A DNA stretch of 64,000 bases from Paenibacillus taichungensis. Its GTDB lineage: Bacteria > Bacillota > Bacilli > Paenibacillales > Paenibacillaceae. This document shows, piece by piece, positions 1 to 8,236 of this stretch. Numbering within the stretch: position 1 is the first letter of the stretch; every line of letters begins with the position of its first letter. The translations under genes were made by a program, and so were the position numbers. The stretch covers positions 372,001 to 436,000 of the forward strand of contig NZ_QEVW01000014.1 in assembly GCF_003287275.1 (NCBI RefSeq), given 5' to 3'. Under the pieces are notes generated by a model that ran no database searches, was not told where the DNA came from, and worked only from the letters and a program-made list of their open reading frames with translations.

Positions 1-250
1 CCAAATGCTTCACAAGTTCACCCGTCTCCGTCATGCTGACAAGCTCTTTCCATATACTGCTTGGCGTTGGCAGTAGAACGGGGTTCAAATATCCCATAAC
101 CCCGGCCACCTCCCACACGAGTAGCAGAGTCACCGGAACGAAAAGCCCTAGTACCAAATTGCTAGCCCTTAAGTAAAGTTTTCGCCTCTTAACCGAGTTT
201 TTCTTTGGAATTAAAGGCGGGATAACCGCCTTTTCCGCACGCATCTGCAT
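1..250 (-). CDS. ssuC: Aliphatic sulfonate ABC transporter permease (SsuC-like), 5' part only
   Basis: Partial gene: reading the minus strand from ATG at 250 gives about 83 codons without a stop before the window edge. It begins with a basic cytoplasmic segment (KKNSVKRRK), then a first membrane helix (LVLGLFVPVTLLLVWEVAG) and the stretch LNPVLLPTPSSIWKEL, which is typical of SsuC/TauC permeases (BPD_transp_1 family). A GAGAGG ribosome site lies 10 bases before ATG 250; ATG 244 is an alternative. It is the third gene after the ATPase and binding protein, so it should form the membrane channel that brings alkanesulfonates or a related anion into the cell as a sulfur source. The substrate is inferred from family and context only. 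Confidence 0.85.
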   Translation of the reverse strand, partial: MQMRAEKAVIPPLIPKKNSVKRRKLYLRASNLVLGLFVPVTLLLVWEVAGVMGYLNPVLLPTPSSIWKELVSMTETGELVKHL

Positions 251-286
251 GTAGTGAACGCCTCTCTTCTATAGGGGTCATTATGT

Positions 287-1297
287 TTATTTCAGTGGAT
301 CTTTGAGAGCTGCGTCGATATATTGATTGTCCGTTATTGTTTTAATAACAACCTGATTCCGAATATTCTTCACTTTATATTGGAAATCCGCTGTTTGCTG
401 CATTTCTTCTACAATGTTTTCATTAACTGACGTGTTAATCATGCGGGAACGTTCGAATGTCCCACTGATTACACTGGCAGGAACATTACGTTCAGCTGCA
501 TATCTGTCGATCGCTTCGGTTTCATGCTCGCTTTCCCACTTCAATGCTTTATTAACTACCTTCAAGTACAGAGTAACAAGCTCTGGATGTTCCTCTGCAA
601 AACCAGTTCCCGCAATCGTAAATGAAGGCGACAATACACCAAGCTGCTCTCCGTCGGACAGCACTTTTCCTTTTCCCGTTAAGGTATTGAGTGTAATGTA
701 AGGGTCCCATGTCGCCCAGGCATCCACACTGCCGGTTTCAAACGCAGACTGTGTCTCATCTGGCTGTAACTGAATGATTTCAAAATCTTTATCCGTTAAA
801 CCGGATTTCTCCAAACCACGGTATAAAAAGTTGTAAGCATTGCTTCCTTTTGTAACGGCAATCTTTTTGCCTTTCAGGTCACTAAGTGACTGAGCGGTAC
901 TACCAGCAGGTACAATAATTGCAACGTTATTTTTTCCGTCCAGAACTTGCGATACGATTTTGAAAGGAATATTTGCGGCTTGTGCTGCGATAATTGGCAT
1001 GTTCCCCAGGCTGGCAATATCCAGCTTATTGGATGCAATTGCCTCTGTCATGGGCGGTCCGCTCTGAAACTCGATCCATTCCACTTTGGCACCTGTTTTT
1101 TCAAATTCTTGTTCAAACCATTTTTCTTCGCGTGCTTTACCGAATAAGCCACCGCTGCCCTGAATCCCAATTTTCACGGTTACATTTTGGCCCGTACCTG
1201 AACCACTTGCATTTTCATTTGAAGTTTTGGATGCACAAGCCATTGTCAATAAAGACAACGCGAGCACCATAACTAGAACCAGATGAGATTTTTTCAT
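287..1297 (-). CDS. ssuA: Sulfonate/nitrate/taurine-type ABC transporter substrate-binding lipoprotein (SsuA-like)
   Basis: 336 aa. Residues 1-21 form a lipoprotein signal ending in LTMAC, so Cys21 is probably lipidated and the protein anchored outside the membrane. The remainder has the SsuA/THI5/NMT1 fold signatures: KIGIQGSGGLFGKA at the start of lobe 1, ASNKLDIASLGNMPI, LKGKKIAVTKGSNAYNF and VDAWATWDPYI. These residues shape the cleft for sulfonates in SsuA and TauA. The ATG follows an AAAGGGAGAG ribosome site. It lies between the ATPase gene upstream and the permease downstream, in the order B-A-C. Choosing aliphatic sulfonate over taurine or another anion is inference. Confidence 0.88.
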   Translation of the reverse strand: MKKSHLVLVMVLALSLLTMACASKTSNENASGSGTGQNVTVKIGIQGSGGLFGKAREEKWFEQEFEKTGAKVEWIEFQSGPPMTEAIASNKLDIASLGNMPIIAAQAANIPFKIVSQVLDGKNNVAIIVPAGSTAQSLSDLKGKKIAVTKGSNAYNFLYRGLEKSGLTDKDFEIIQLQPDETQSAFETGSVDAWATWDPYITLNTLTGKGKVLSDGEQLGVLSPSFTIAGTGFAEEHPELVTLYLKVVNKALKWESEHETEAIDRYAAERNVPASVISGTFERSRMINTSVNENIVEEMQQTADFQYKVKNIRNQVVIKTITDNQYIDAALKDPLK

Positions 1298-1350
1298 ATA
1301 ATCACTCTCCCTTTAATATGCTGTACATCCTTATTCGTCTATGGATTACG

Positions 1351-2127
1351 CTATATACCGCCGCCTACGTCATATAAAGGCTCATCTACCTTTTCGAACT
1401 CATTTAATACCAGTCTGCGCATCTCCTGAAACGCACTACCTGATCTTTTTCGGGGAAAAGGCAAGTCAATCGAAAGAATACTTCGAATATGGCCTGGACG
1501 CGGATTCATAATGACGACTCGTTCCCCCAGGAAGACGGCTTCATCGAGATCATGGGTTACAAACAGCATGGTTGTTCCATTACGTTGCCAAATATCAAGC
1601 AGCACTTCCTGCAAATGAGAGCGAGTAAATGCATCGAGTGCTCCGAACGGCTCATCGAGCAGCAATACATCCGGATTACGCAGCAATGCTCTGGCAATGG
1701 AGACGCGCTGAGCCATACCACCCGATAATTCGCGAGGATATGATTTTTCAAATCCTTTTAAACGGACCAGCTCAATCAGGTCCTCCACCTTTTTGCGCAC
1801 ATTCGGATCTCTAAGAGAGAGATTAGATGCAATGTTTTTCTCCACCGTTAACCATGGGAATAGCCGGGGCTCCTGAAAAATAAATCCTTTCTCTATGCTG
1901 GGGCCTGTAATAGGTTTACCGTTGAGCAAAACGGTTCCCGTATACTGCATATCTAAGCCAGCCACAATTTTAAGCAAAGTGCTTTTACCACATCCGCTCG
2001 GACCAATGATGGTTACTAATTCACCTTTTCGAACGTTGAGCTGAATGTTGTTTAATGCAATGATTTCGCCAACAGGGGCGACAAACGTTTTGTTCAGATC
2101 GCTGATCATAAGCATATCCCCAGACAT
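1351..2127 (-). CDS. ssuB: Sulfonate ABC transporter ATP-binding protein (SsuB-like)
   Basis: 258 aa from the preferred start. Walker [10 protein letters not shown] is near residues 42-50, the ABC signature is LSGGMAQR, Walker B is [13 protein letters not shown] and the switch histidine is in [10 protein letters not shown]. The Q-loop region [14 protein letters not shown] is typical of the SsuB/TauB/NrtD group. The frame stays open up to ATG 2154, but an AAAGGGTG ribosome site sits 6 bases before ATG 2127, so the internal start is chosen. It is the first gene of the ssu operon and should power uptake through the downstream permease. Confidence 0.9.
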   Translation of the reverse strand: MSGDMLMISDLNKTFVAPVGEIIALNNIQLNVRKGELVTIIGPSGCGKSTLLKIVAGLDMQYTGTVLLNGKPITGPSIEKGFIFQEPRLFPWLTVEKNIASNLSLRDPNVRKKVEDLIELVRLKGFEKSYPRELSGGMAQRVSIARALLRNPDVLLLDEPFGALDAFTRSHLQEVLLDIWQRNGTTMLFVTHDLDEAVFLGERVVIMNPRPGHIRSILSIDLPFPRKRSGSAFQEMRRLVLNEFEKVDEPLYDVGGGI

Positions 2128-2160
2128 TAAAGACACCCTTTCGCATTTAATCAATAATAC

Positions 2161-2176
2161 TTACTTGTTTACTTGT
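2161..2176. repeat. Tandem 8-bp repeat upstream of the ssu operon
   Basis: TTACTTGT occurs twice head to tail, 34 bp before the ssuB start and next to the terminator of the TetR gene. It could be part of a regulator binding site for the sulfonate operon, but two copies of 8 bp may also be chance. Confidence 0.35.
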
Positions 2177-2185
2177 ATTTGATTC

Positions 2186-2241
2186 AAAAAAAAGAGATTT
2201 ACCCATTCCCACAGCGTATAAAGCGGTGCAGTGTAAATCTC
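2186..2241 (-). terminator. Terminator between the TetR gene and ssuB
   Basis: On the minus strand GAGATTTAC pairs perfectly with GTAAATCTC (arms 2233-2241 and 2194-2202) across a loop of about 30 bases, followed directly by eight T. It ends the TetR transcript. Because it lies in the leader path towards ssuB on the same strand, it could also attenuate read-through into the ssu operon. Confidence 0.7.
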
Positions 2242-2309
2242 AATGTGACCAAATCAACAAAGTGAATTTCGGTTCGTTTTGTTATACGATATATTATCAA
2301 TACCATTTC

Positions 2310-2984
2310 TTACCTGTCAAACATTTTTTTATTTATGTAACTTAAATCATTGTTTTTCTTAAACAGATCGCTTGTTGAACCCTCTTTCTCTGGTATCATA
2401 AAAAGACGAACGATTTTCTCCGGGTCAATATCTACTTGTATTTCATAACCTGGAGCGAGCTGCAAGGTCAGACCTTGAATCAGACTTACAAAATAAAACG
2501 CAAGTTGCCGAGCATCTCCTTGTATGATGCCTCCGGCGTTCTGTCCTTGGCGAAAGATCTCTGCCAAAGGTTCCAGATTGTCGGTAAATCTCTGGGTTGC
2601 AGCTTGTTTTATTTCGGTGCTGACGGCCTGATTCGTTCGTATACTTTGCAACATGATGGTGAAGGCCCAATTACTCTCGTTTGATAACCAGCCTTTACCA
2701 ATCTCAAATAGTTTTTCACGAGGGTCTATATCCAGGTCTGCTAGCAGTGCAATGGTCCTTCCATACATTGTTTGTCCTCGAAGCAGAACCTCACTGAAAA
2801 TTTCATCCTTCGATGTAAAGTAAGTATAAATATTGCCGACGCTAAGTTTTGCTTCCTTGGCAATATCTTTAATATTGGTTGAATCAATTCCACGTTTGGC
2901 CATGGTTTGTAATGCTGAATCCAAGATGTGCTCGATGCGTTCCTTTCTCATTTGTTGGTCCTTTAGTATGTTTCTGGGTGACAT
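2310..2984 (-). CDS. TetR/AcrR family transcriptional regulator
   Basis: 224 aa. The N-terminal TetR DNA-binding domain is clear: ILDSALQTMAKRGIDSTN, then the helix-turn-helix IKDIAKEAKLSVGNIYTYFTS around residues 38-58. The C-terminal ligand-binding part is divergent (residues 75-195). GAGGAGG precedes the ATG. It starts 50 bp after the aminopeptidase stop, so the two may be co-transcribed, and it ends at a terminator just before the sulfonate operon. Its target and ligand are unknown; the neighbouring aminopeptidase and ssu genes are the first candidates. Confidence 0.85.
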   Translation of the reverse strand: MSPRNILKDQQMRKERIEHILDSALQTMAKRGIDSTNIKDIAKEAKLSVGNIYTYFTSKDEIFSEVLLRGQTMYGRTIALLADLDIDPREKLFEIGKGWLSNESNWAFTIMLQSIRTNQAVSTEIKQAATQRFTDNLEPLAEIFRQGQNAGGIIQGDARQLAFYFVSLIQGLTLQLAPGYEIQVDIDPEKIVRLFMIPEKEGSTSDLFKKNNDLSYINKKMFDR

Positions 2985-3034
2985 TTGAATCCTCCTCCGC
3001 TTTATTACCAGTTATTGATCCATGAATATTAATT

Positions 3035-4264
3035 TCACGCCCAGTTACCGTGACGAAACACAGGTTCCAAATCACCATCTGCAAGTTCTCCATCAATATC
3101 CATATTAGCCGATCCAATCATAAAGTCGACATGAATTAGGCTTGAGTTCACACCGTTTGCCGCCTTTTCCGCTTCAGTCATCTCGTTCCCTCCCTCAAGA
3201 CAGAAGGAATACGCATTACCGATCGCAAGATGGTTGGATGCATTTTCGTCAAAGAGAGAGTTATAAAAAACAAGCCCTGATTCCGAAATCGGGGAATGAT
3301 GAGGTACCAGCGCAATCTCGCCCAGATACGCCGCGCCTTCATCGACGCTAATTAGTTTAATTAGCACCTCAAGCCCTTGCGCTGCTTGAATATTAATAAT
3401 TTTCCCGTTTTCAAATGTCAAGGAGAAATCATCGATTAAATATCCTTCATAACTTAACGGCTTAGTACTGCGAACCGTGCCGTTCACGCCCTGCTTTAAC
3501 GGAACAGTCCATACTTCTTCTGACGGAATGTTTGCCAAAAATGAAGCACCCTTTTCGTTGATGTTATCCGCATCACTAACCCAGATATGTTTAGGCGACA
3601 ATTCTATCCGCAGATCGGTACCAGGACCACGGTATCGCAGTGCTCGATACTTTTTACGATTAAGTTGATTCGTCTTGTTTCTAAGCAGCTCAAGATGCGT
3701 CTTCCATGCCTCAACGGGATCGTCCGAATTAATCCTCGTAACGTCAAAAATAGCTTCCCACATCGTATCGATCAAATGCTCCTCGACAACATCAGGAAAC
3801 ACCTTGGCTGCCCAAGCCATTGAGGGAACCGTAACTATAGACCAACTGACCTTGTTGGACATGCCGTAGCTGCGAAATTTGGCTAATGCCTTACCTTTGG
3901 ATGCATTCGAATTCATGATTCGCTGTGGATCTATTCCATGTAGAAGATCGGGATTGGGTGCAGTGATCGTCAGGAAAGCAGCATTATTTTCGGCAAAAGT
4001 TTCCCATCCGGCTGCCCGGAACGCAGGATATTCGTGGAACACCGAATCCGGTGCAAGTTCATACTTCAAACGCGTAATCTCATCGTCGCTCCACTCGATA
4101 TAAACATCGTAAGCGCCTGCCCCATAAGCATGTTTCACAACTAGTCGAACAAACGCCGCAGCCGCTATCGGCGCGGTTATGACAAGTATTTGTCCCCTCT
4201 GAATATGTACACCAATGTTGATCACAAGTGCTGCGTAACGCTGTAATTTTTCATGAAAATCCAA
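3035..4264 (-). CDS. M29-family aminopeptidase (AmpS/PepS type)
   Basis: About 409 aa, matching the usual 410 aa of thermophilic-type M29 metallopeptidases, which remove N-terminal residues from peptides in the cytosol using two metal ions. Likely metal and catalytic residues are visible in the C-terminal half: the Glu of LSYEGYLID, then LGEIALVPHHSPIS, the conserved LFDENASNHLAIG and HVDFMIGSANMDIDG. The first in-frame ATG is at 4270, but GGGGAGGAG almost touches it. TTG at 4264 has 7-base spacing from that site and gives the typical N-terminus (MDFHEKLQRYA), so TTG is preferred. No signal peptide. Confidence 0.9.
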   Translation of the reverse strand: MDFHEKLQRYAALVINIGVHIQRGQILVITAPIAAAAFVRLVVKHAYGAGAYDVYIEWSDDEITRLKYELAPDSVFHEYPAFRAAGWETFAENNAAFLTITAPNPDLLHGIDPQRIMNSNASKGKALAKFRSYGMSNKVSWSIVTVPSMAWAAKVFPDVVEEHLIDTMWEAIFDVTRINSDDPVEAWKTHLELLRNKTNQLNRKKYRALRYRGPGTDLRIELSPKHIWVSDADNINEKGASFLANIPSEEVWTVPLKQGVNGTVRSTKPLSYEGYLIDDFSLTFENGKIINIQAAQGLEVLIKLISVDEGAAYLGEIALVPHHSPISESGLVFYNSLFDENASNHLAIGNAYSFCLEGGNEMTEAEKAANGVNSSLIHVDFMIGSANMDIDGELADGDLEPVFRHGNWA

Positions 4265-4340
4265 TAGCATTCTCCTCCCCTACTAAAATTAATATCGCTG
4301 GTTCAATTGTTACTCTTCATACGTCCATTATATCTTGTAA

Positions 4341-4369
4341 TTGGAACTCTATGAAAATTTTGCTATACT
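4341..4369 (+). promoter_or_regulatory. Sigma-A promoter of the CuAO-N/GH18 gene
   Basis: TTGGAA at 4341-4346 and TATACT at 4364-4369 are separated by 17 bp. It lies 72 bp before the chosen start at 4442. This is a sequence match only. Confidence 0.65.
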
Positions 4370-4441
4370 AACTTATGCTAGATTTCATTTAGATGAGATG
4401 CAATTCTACTATATTTGATGAGTTGGAGGAAAGCAAAAAAC

Positions 4442-5716
4442 ATGTTACATACACGAATAGGAAAGACTGCTGCTGCCACTATTCTTGCCATATCCTTGCT
4501 CGGAACCACTGCAAACCTTAATGATGCCTATGCCGCACCGGTCATTTCGGTCTTGCTGGATGATGTTCCTCTGAAATTCGATGCAGACCCTCGGATTGAT
4601 AAAGGCGTTACCTATGTCCCGTTCCGTACCGTTGGCGAAGCCCTGGGAATTAATATTACCTGGAACAGCAAGGTACAAACCGTAAAAGCGATTGGAAAAG
4701 TAAAAGGTCAGGCGACGGAAGTTCTGCTTCAAGTGGGAAGCACTACAGCAACCGTCAACGGAGAAAAAGTGAAGCTCGCAGCGCCACCGGTTCAGCGAGA
4801 AGGTCGTGTGCTTATTCCACTCAGTTCTTTCAGTAATCAGTTCGGTGTTGGTGTAGGCTGGAACCAGTCCTCTCGCACCGTTTCTCTTGTTTCACCTCAA
4901 CGCGAAATGCATTTAAGAGCTTTCTATGCGCTGCAATCCTATAAGGAAATCGATTTGGTGTCTTCGATGAACTCTGTCTCTTTTGGCTGGAGTCGCATTG
5001 ATCGCGAAGGACAATTTACGCTTCAGGGTGATGAGTACCGCCTCCCAGCTTCTGCCGGGGACGTTACACCTCAATCCATCGTTGCCGATGCAGCGAATCA
5101 GAGTATTAAACCGTATCTTATGGTGTATGCTTTGGATGGTAATGGAGAATTGACCAAGGTGCTGAGTGATAGCAGCATGCGCCAGAAATCCATTGAGGGG
5201 ATAACTGCTGCCATAGCTGAGAATGGTTTTGGAGGCGTTGTTCTTGATTTTGAAGGACTGGGTTTTAAACTGGACGCTGTAGAGCAACAGAAACTGCTGA
5301 ACAATTACGTCAAGCAGCTGAAGGATTCTTTGCCTAAAGATATCGCTCTATCCTTGGCGGTCCCTCCATTAAATAGTGCGTATAAAGGCTATGATTACAA
5401 AACGCTCGCTTCGTTGGCAGACGACATCATCATTATGGCTTACCAATATAATCCCGTCGGCACCAAATCGCAGGTTCCCGAGCCGAACAGCCTTGTGGAT
5501 CAGGCCATCCAGCTTGCGCTGGATGCTGGCGTCTCCAAGCAAAAACTTTTGCTCGGTATCAGCTTAAATAGTGAAACTTCATCTTCCATAGATGATAAAC
5601 TGGGTCTTGCCAAGCGATATGATCTTAAGGGAGCTGCCTTCTGGCGCCTTGGATTATTCCGTACTTACAATAATCAGATGGAAGGCGCTGTCAATGCCTC
5701 TGTTATAAAAGAGTAA
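4442..5716 (+). CDS. Secreted copper-amine-oxidase N-domain / GH18 glycosidase-like protein
   Basis: 424 aa from ATG 4442, which has TGGAGGAAA nine bases upstream; a longer frame from 4415 lacks a site. Residues 1-31 form a signal peptide ending in DAYAA. Residues about 35-145 match the copper amine oxidase N-terminal domain common in Paenibacillus exoproteins (VTYVPFRTVGEALG and VLIPLSSFSNQFG). The remainder resembles a GH18 barrel of the spore-cortex/YaaH type: SFGWSRID, GFGGVVLDFEGL with the presumed catalytic Glu, IALSLAVPP and IIIMAYQYN. It probably acts on or binds cell-wall glycan outside the membrane. It is followed by a strong terminator and stands alone. Confidence 0.85.
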   Translation: MLHTRIGKTAAATILAISLLGTTANLNDAYAAPVISVLLDDVPLKFDADPRIDKGVTYVPFRTVGEALGINITWNSKVQTVKAIGKVKGQATEVLLQVGSTTATVNGEKVKLAAPPVQREGRVLIPLSSFSNQFGVGVGWNQSSRTVSLVSPQREMHLRAFYALQSYKEIDLVSSMNSVSFGWSRIDREGQFTLQGDEYRLPASAGDVTPQSIVADAANQSIKPYLMVYALDGNGELTKVLSDSSMRQKSIEGITAAIAENGFGGVVLDFEGLGFKLDAVEQQKLLNNYVKQLKDSLPKDIALSLAVPPLNSAYKGYDYKTLASLADDIIIMAYQYNPVGTKSQVPEPNSLVDQAIQLALDAGVSKQKLLLGISLNSETSSSIDDKLGLAKRYDLKGAAFWRLGLFRTYNNQMEGAVNASVIKE

Positions 5717-5754
5717 AGGATTTCTGATATTCTTGACTCCATCGGCTTCCACAC

Positions 5755-5810
5755 ACCAAAAAAACGAACCGAAATCTCTGGATGCTGACAAGAGATTTCG
5801 GTTCATTTGT
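5755..5810. terminator. Bidirectional terminator between convergent genes
   Basis: A 14-bp perfect stem, GAACCGAAATCTCT (5766-5779) with AGAGATTTCGGTTC (5791-5804), encloses an 11-base loop. The A-run on the left serves the minus-strand GNAT gene; the right side ends the GH18 transcript. Confidence 0.88.
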
Positions 5811-5822
5811 TATAGATGATAT

Positions 5823-6323
5823 CTATGCGTTCAATGAGGAAGGCTCATTTCTGTGGGTTGCGCTGAGTACCAGATCTTTTTGATAAGCAAGTACCTGATC
5901 CCAGTCCCCGTGAAAAATCGGTATCCGATAGTATCCAACTCTTTCATAAAGGGCCGCCGCCTCCGGCTGCTTGGGGCCAGTCTGCAGTTTCAAATTGGTG
6001 TAGCCAAATTCGAGCGCAAGACGTTCCGCTTCGGCCAGAATAGCCTGGGCCACACCCTTGCGACGGAAATCAGAACGTGTATACATACGCTTGACCTCCA
6101 CGGATGTGTCATCAAGGGGCCTGATGGCTCCGCAACCTACCGGATATCCATCCAAACGCGCTACAATAAAGGCTGCTCGCGGTGTCTCCACATCGGATGG
6201 CTGAAATCCCGCCGTCCCATCGCCGCCATATAACAACCCTAGTTCTTGGCTTAGCTCCTTGATTAATAGTTCCGAATCCTCGCTTCGTATATCTTCGGCA
6301 GCTGCAAGCACAATTGACGACAT
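5823..6323 (-). CDS. GNAT family N-acetyltransferase
   Basis: 166 aa. The GNAT core is recognisable: GYPVGCGAIRPL, then VEVKRMYTRSDFRRKGVAQAIL, where RRKGVA is the acetyl-CoA pyrophosphate loop, and the C-terminal LQTGPKQPEAAALYERVGYYRI. This subgroup acts on small molecules or amino groups in the cytosol; the acceptor cannot be told from sequence. It stands alone, ending at the shared bidirectional terminator. Confidence 0.85.
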   Translation of the reverse strand: MSSIVLAAAEDIRSEDSELLIKELSQELGLLYGGDGTAGFQPSDVETPRAAFIVARLDGYPVGCGAIRPLDDTSVEVKRMYTRSDFRRKGVAQAILAEAERLALEFGYTNLKLQTGPKQPEAAALYERVGYYRIPIFHGDWDQVLAYQKDLVLSATHRNEPSSLNA

Positions 6324-6455
6324 TGCGTAAAACCCCTTTCCCTCATTGGATTTATTGGATTTTGTGATTTATATAAATTATCACGAACAGGTCCTGAGCG
6401 TCAATTCCCCCATCGATTGAATATTTCAATAAGCAAATTGAAGAATAGATTCACA

Positions 6456-6482
6456 GCAAAAAAGCCGCCAGATTGGCGACTT
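6456..6482 (-). terminator. Rho-independent terminator after the aminotransferase operon
   Basis: On the minus strand GTCGCC-AATCT-GGCGGC forms a 6-bp stem with one G-T pair, followed by TTTTTT. Nearly the same GCC-rich stem recurs at 10367-10392 and 13606-13622. Confidence 0.8.
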
Positions 6483-6536
6483 TCCCGAAACTCCATAAAT
6501 ACGATTGTACAGATGCACTTCATTTCAGGCCTCTTC

Positions 6537-6845
6537 TTACCCTTCAACCACATCGGCTCGCAAATCCGTTGCAACCTCAACCATTTGCGGAACGACAGCT
6601 TCATTGACAATGGCAACATAAAGATCTCCCATATACAGGCGAAATGGAATCTGTTGGTTCTCATACGTCCACATGAAGAAATCCCCATCGATAGACATGA
6701 CGCTCTCTGGCCCCTGAACGGTAAGAACAGGTGAGTACATAAAGTCCGGTTTGGATGCAAAATACTGTTTGCATTCTTCCAAGGAAATGGATTTCTCTTC
6801 GTTATTTTCTTGCATGGATCGAGTGATTCGAAAACGTTGATTCAT
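6537..6845 (-). CDS. Conserved hypothetical protein, 102 aa
   Basis: I do not recognise a family. The start is ATG 6845 (MNQRFRITRS), with TTGGAGGC six bases upstream, rather than ATG 6860. It is a soluble, acidic, single-domain protein with no signal or membrane segment. Sequence such as MSIDGDFFMWTYENQQIPFRLYMGDLYVAI suggests a small beta-rich fold. It begins 15 bases after the aminotransferase stop on the same strand, with the shared terminator behind it, so the two are almost certainly co-transcribed. Confidence 0.75.
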   Translation of the reverse strand: MNQRFRITRSMQENNEEKSISLEECKQYFASKPDFMYSPVLTVQGPESVMSIDGDFFMWTYENQQIPFRLYMGDLYVAIVNEAVVPQMVEVATDLRADVVEG

Positions 6846-6860
6846 GAAATATGCCTCCAA

Positions 6861-8045
6861 TTAGAATTTGTGCAGAACCTGTCCCAGAATTTCAATGCCC
6901 TTCACAATTTGCTCATCGGAAGGTGTTGAGAAATTAAGTCTGATTGCATTGCAGGGTTCGTTCTCATCAACGAGAAAAGCAGTGCCCGGAACAACAGCTA
7001 CGCCTTCCGCAGCGGCTGTTTTGGCATAATCCAGCATTGGGATATGAGCCGGCAGATCACACCAGAGGAACAGCCCTCCATCCGGTTGAGTAAAGGTAAT
7101 GGACTCACCCATATGCTCCTGCAACTTGTCAATCATCAAGGCAGACTTCCTGCGGTAAATCGCACGGATACTGCTGATATGCTCTGCATAGTTATACTCA
7201 GTCATGAACTTGTGTGCCAGAATCTGCGGCAGCATGGCTGTATGTACGTCCTCTCCCTGTTTGGCAACAACCATCTTCTGCACAACCTCGGAAGGAGCCA
7301 GAACATAACCAACACGCAGGCCAGCGGACAGAATCTTGGAGAAGGAGCCTACGTAAATAACCAGACCTTCATCATCCATCGACTTAATCGTCGCTACATC
7401 TTCTCCGCTAAACCGAAGTTCTCCGTATGGGTTATCTTCCAGGATCATGACTCCATACTTCTTGGCAAGGTCGTAAATTGCCTTGCGTTTCTCCAGGCTG
7501 GTCGTAAAACCTGTAGGGTTTTGGAAACTCGGAATGACATAGATCAGTTTTACATTCTGCTCGGTTTGCAGGGCATGCTCCAGCTTCCCGATATCCATAC
7601 CGTCCGTCTCCATTGGAACGCCGACCAGGTTTGCTCCTGAAGCACGGAAAGAGTTCAGTGAACCTATAAAGCTTGGGCTCTCACAAATAATCGTATCCCC
7701 TTCATTACAGAATACTTTACAAGCGAGTTCAATTCCTTGCTGTGCTCCAGATACGATGAACAGTTCATCCGACGCTTTGCCTGTGTCAAAGCCTGTCTTC
7801 AGATGTGTAGTCAATGTATCCCGCAGCGGGGCATAACCTTCGGTAATTCCGTATTGCAGTGCTGTTACCGGATCCTGTTCCAGAATCGATTGGGTGAATG
7901 TGCGAATTGCCTCAATAGGGAAAGTCTCCGGAGCGGGATTTCCCGCAGAGAACGGAATTACATTTTGACCCGAAGAAGCCTTCAGAATCTCACGAATGAT
8001 GGATGGCTGCAATGCAGCAATCCGGTTGGAAAATGAATAGTTCAT
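6861..8045 (-). CDS. PLP-dependent aminotransferase, class I/II (2-aminoadipate / LysN-like)
   Basis: 394 aa, full length for fold-type I aminotransferases. Visible elements: IPFSAGNPAPETFP near the N-terminus, YGITEGYAPLRDTL, the PLP-ring region IVSGAQQGIEL, the N/D/Y set in YVIPSFQNPTG and ILEDNPYGELRF, the Schiff-base lysine in YVGSFSKILSAGLRVGY and the substrate-carboxylate Arg in AIRLNFSTP. The group includes 2-aminoadipate and branched/aromatic transaminases; exact substrates are not decidable. A GGGAGG site precedes ATG 8045. It heads a two-gene operon with the 102-aa protein. Confidence 0.88.
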   Translation of the reverse strand: MNYSFSNRIAALQPSIIREILKASSGQNVIPFSAGNPAPETFPIEAIRTFTQSILEQDPVTALQYGITEGYAPLRDTLTTHLKTGFDTGKASDELFIVSGAQQGIELACKVFCNEGDTIICESPSFIGSLNSFRASGANLVGVPMETDGMDIGKLEHALQTEQNVKLIYVIPSFQNPTGFTTSLEKRKAIYDLAKKYGVMILEDNPYGELRFSGEDVATIKSMDDEGLVIYVGSFSKILSAGLRVGYVLAPSEVVQKMVVAKQGEDVHTAMLPQILAHKFMTEYNYAEHISSIRAIYRRKSALMIDKLQEHMGESITFTQPDGGLFLWCDLPAHIPMLDYAKTAAAEGVAVVPGTAFLVDENEPCNAIRLNFSTPSDEQIVKGIEILGQVLHKF

Positions 8046-8165
8046 CTTAAAATAATGCCTCCCGAATTCAAATCAGACTCTTGTCTCTATAGCTACAATT
8101 AGATTCTATTATACGAGTATTTGGCAGATTTCTAAACGGTCTCGTCAAAATTGGCAGAGAAACAA

Positions 8166-8190
8166 CAAAAAGAGGCTGACATAAGCCGCC
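8166..8190 (-). terminator. Weak candidate terminator after the oxidoreductase gene
   Basis: On the minus strand GGCT-N6-AGCC is followed by TCTTTTTGTTG. The stem is only 4-5 bp. It lies just past the end of the 8237-9391 gene and is the only terminator-like element in that gap. Confidence 0.35.
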
Positions 8191-8236
8191 CCATACACCT
8201 ACGGATTTTACATTATGGATGTCACTTTGCTGCCAT

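Noticed and set aside
2194-2241. S-box (SAM) riboswitch before the sulfonate operon
   Set aside because: The conserved S-box core is absent; only a plain hairpin with a T-run is present.
7044-7640. 198-codon plus-strand ORF
   Set aside because: Shadow of the aminotransferase gene on the other strand, no ribosome site or protein family.
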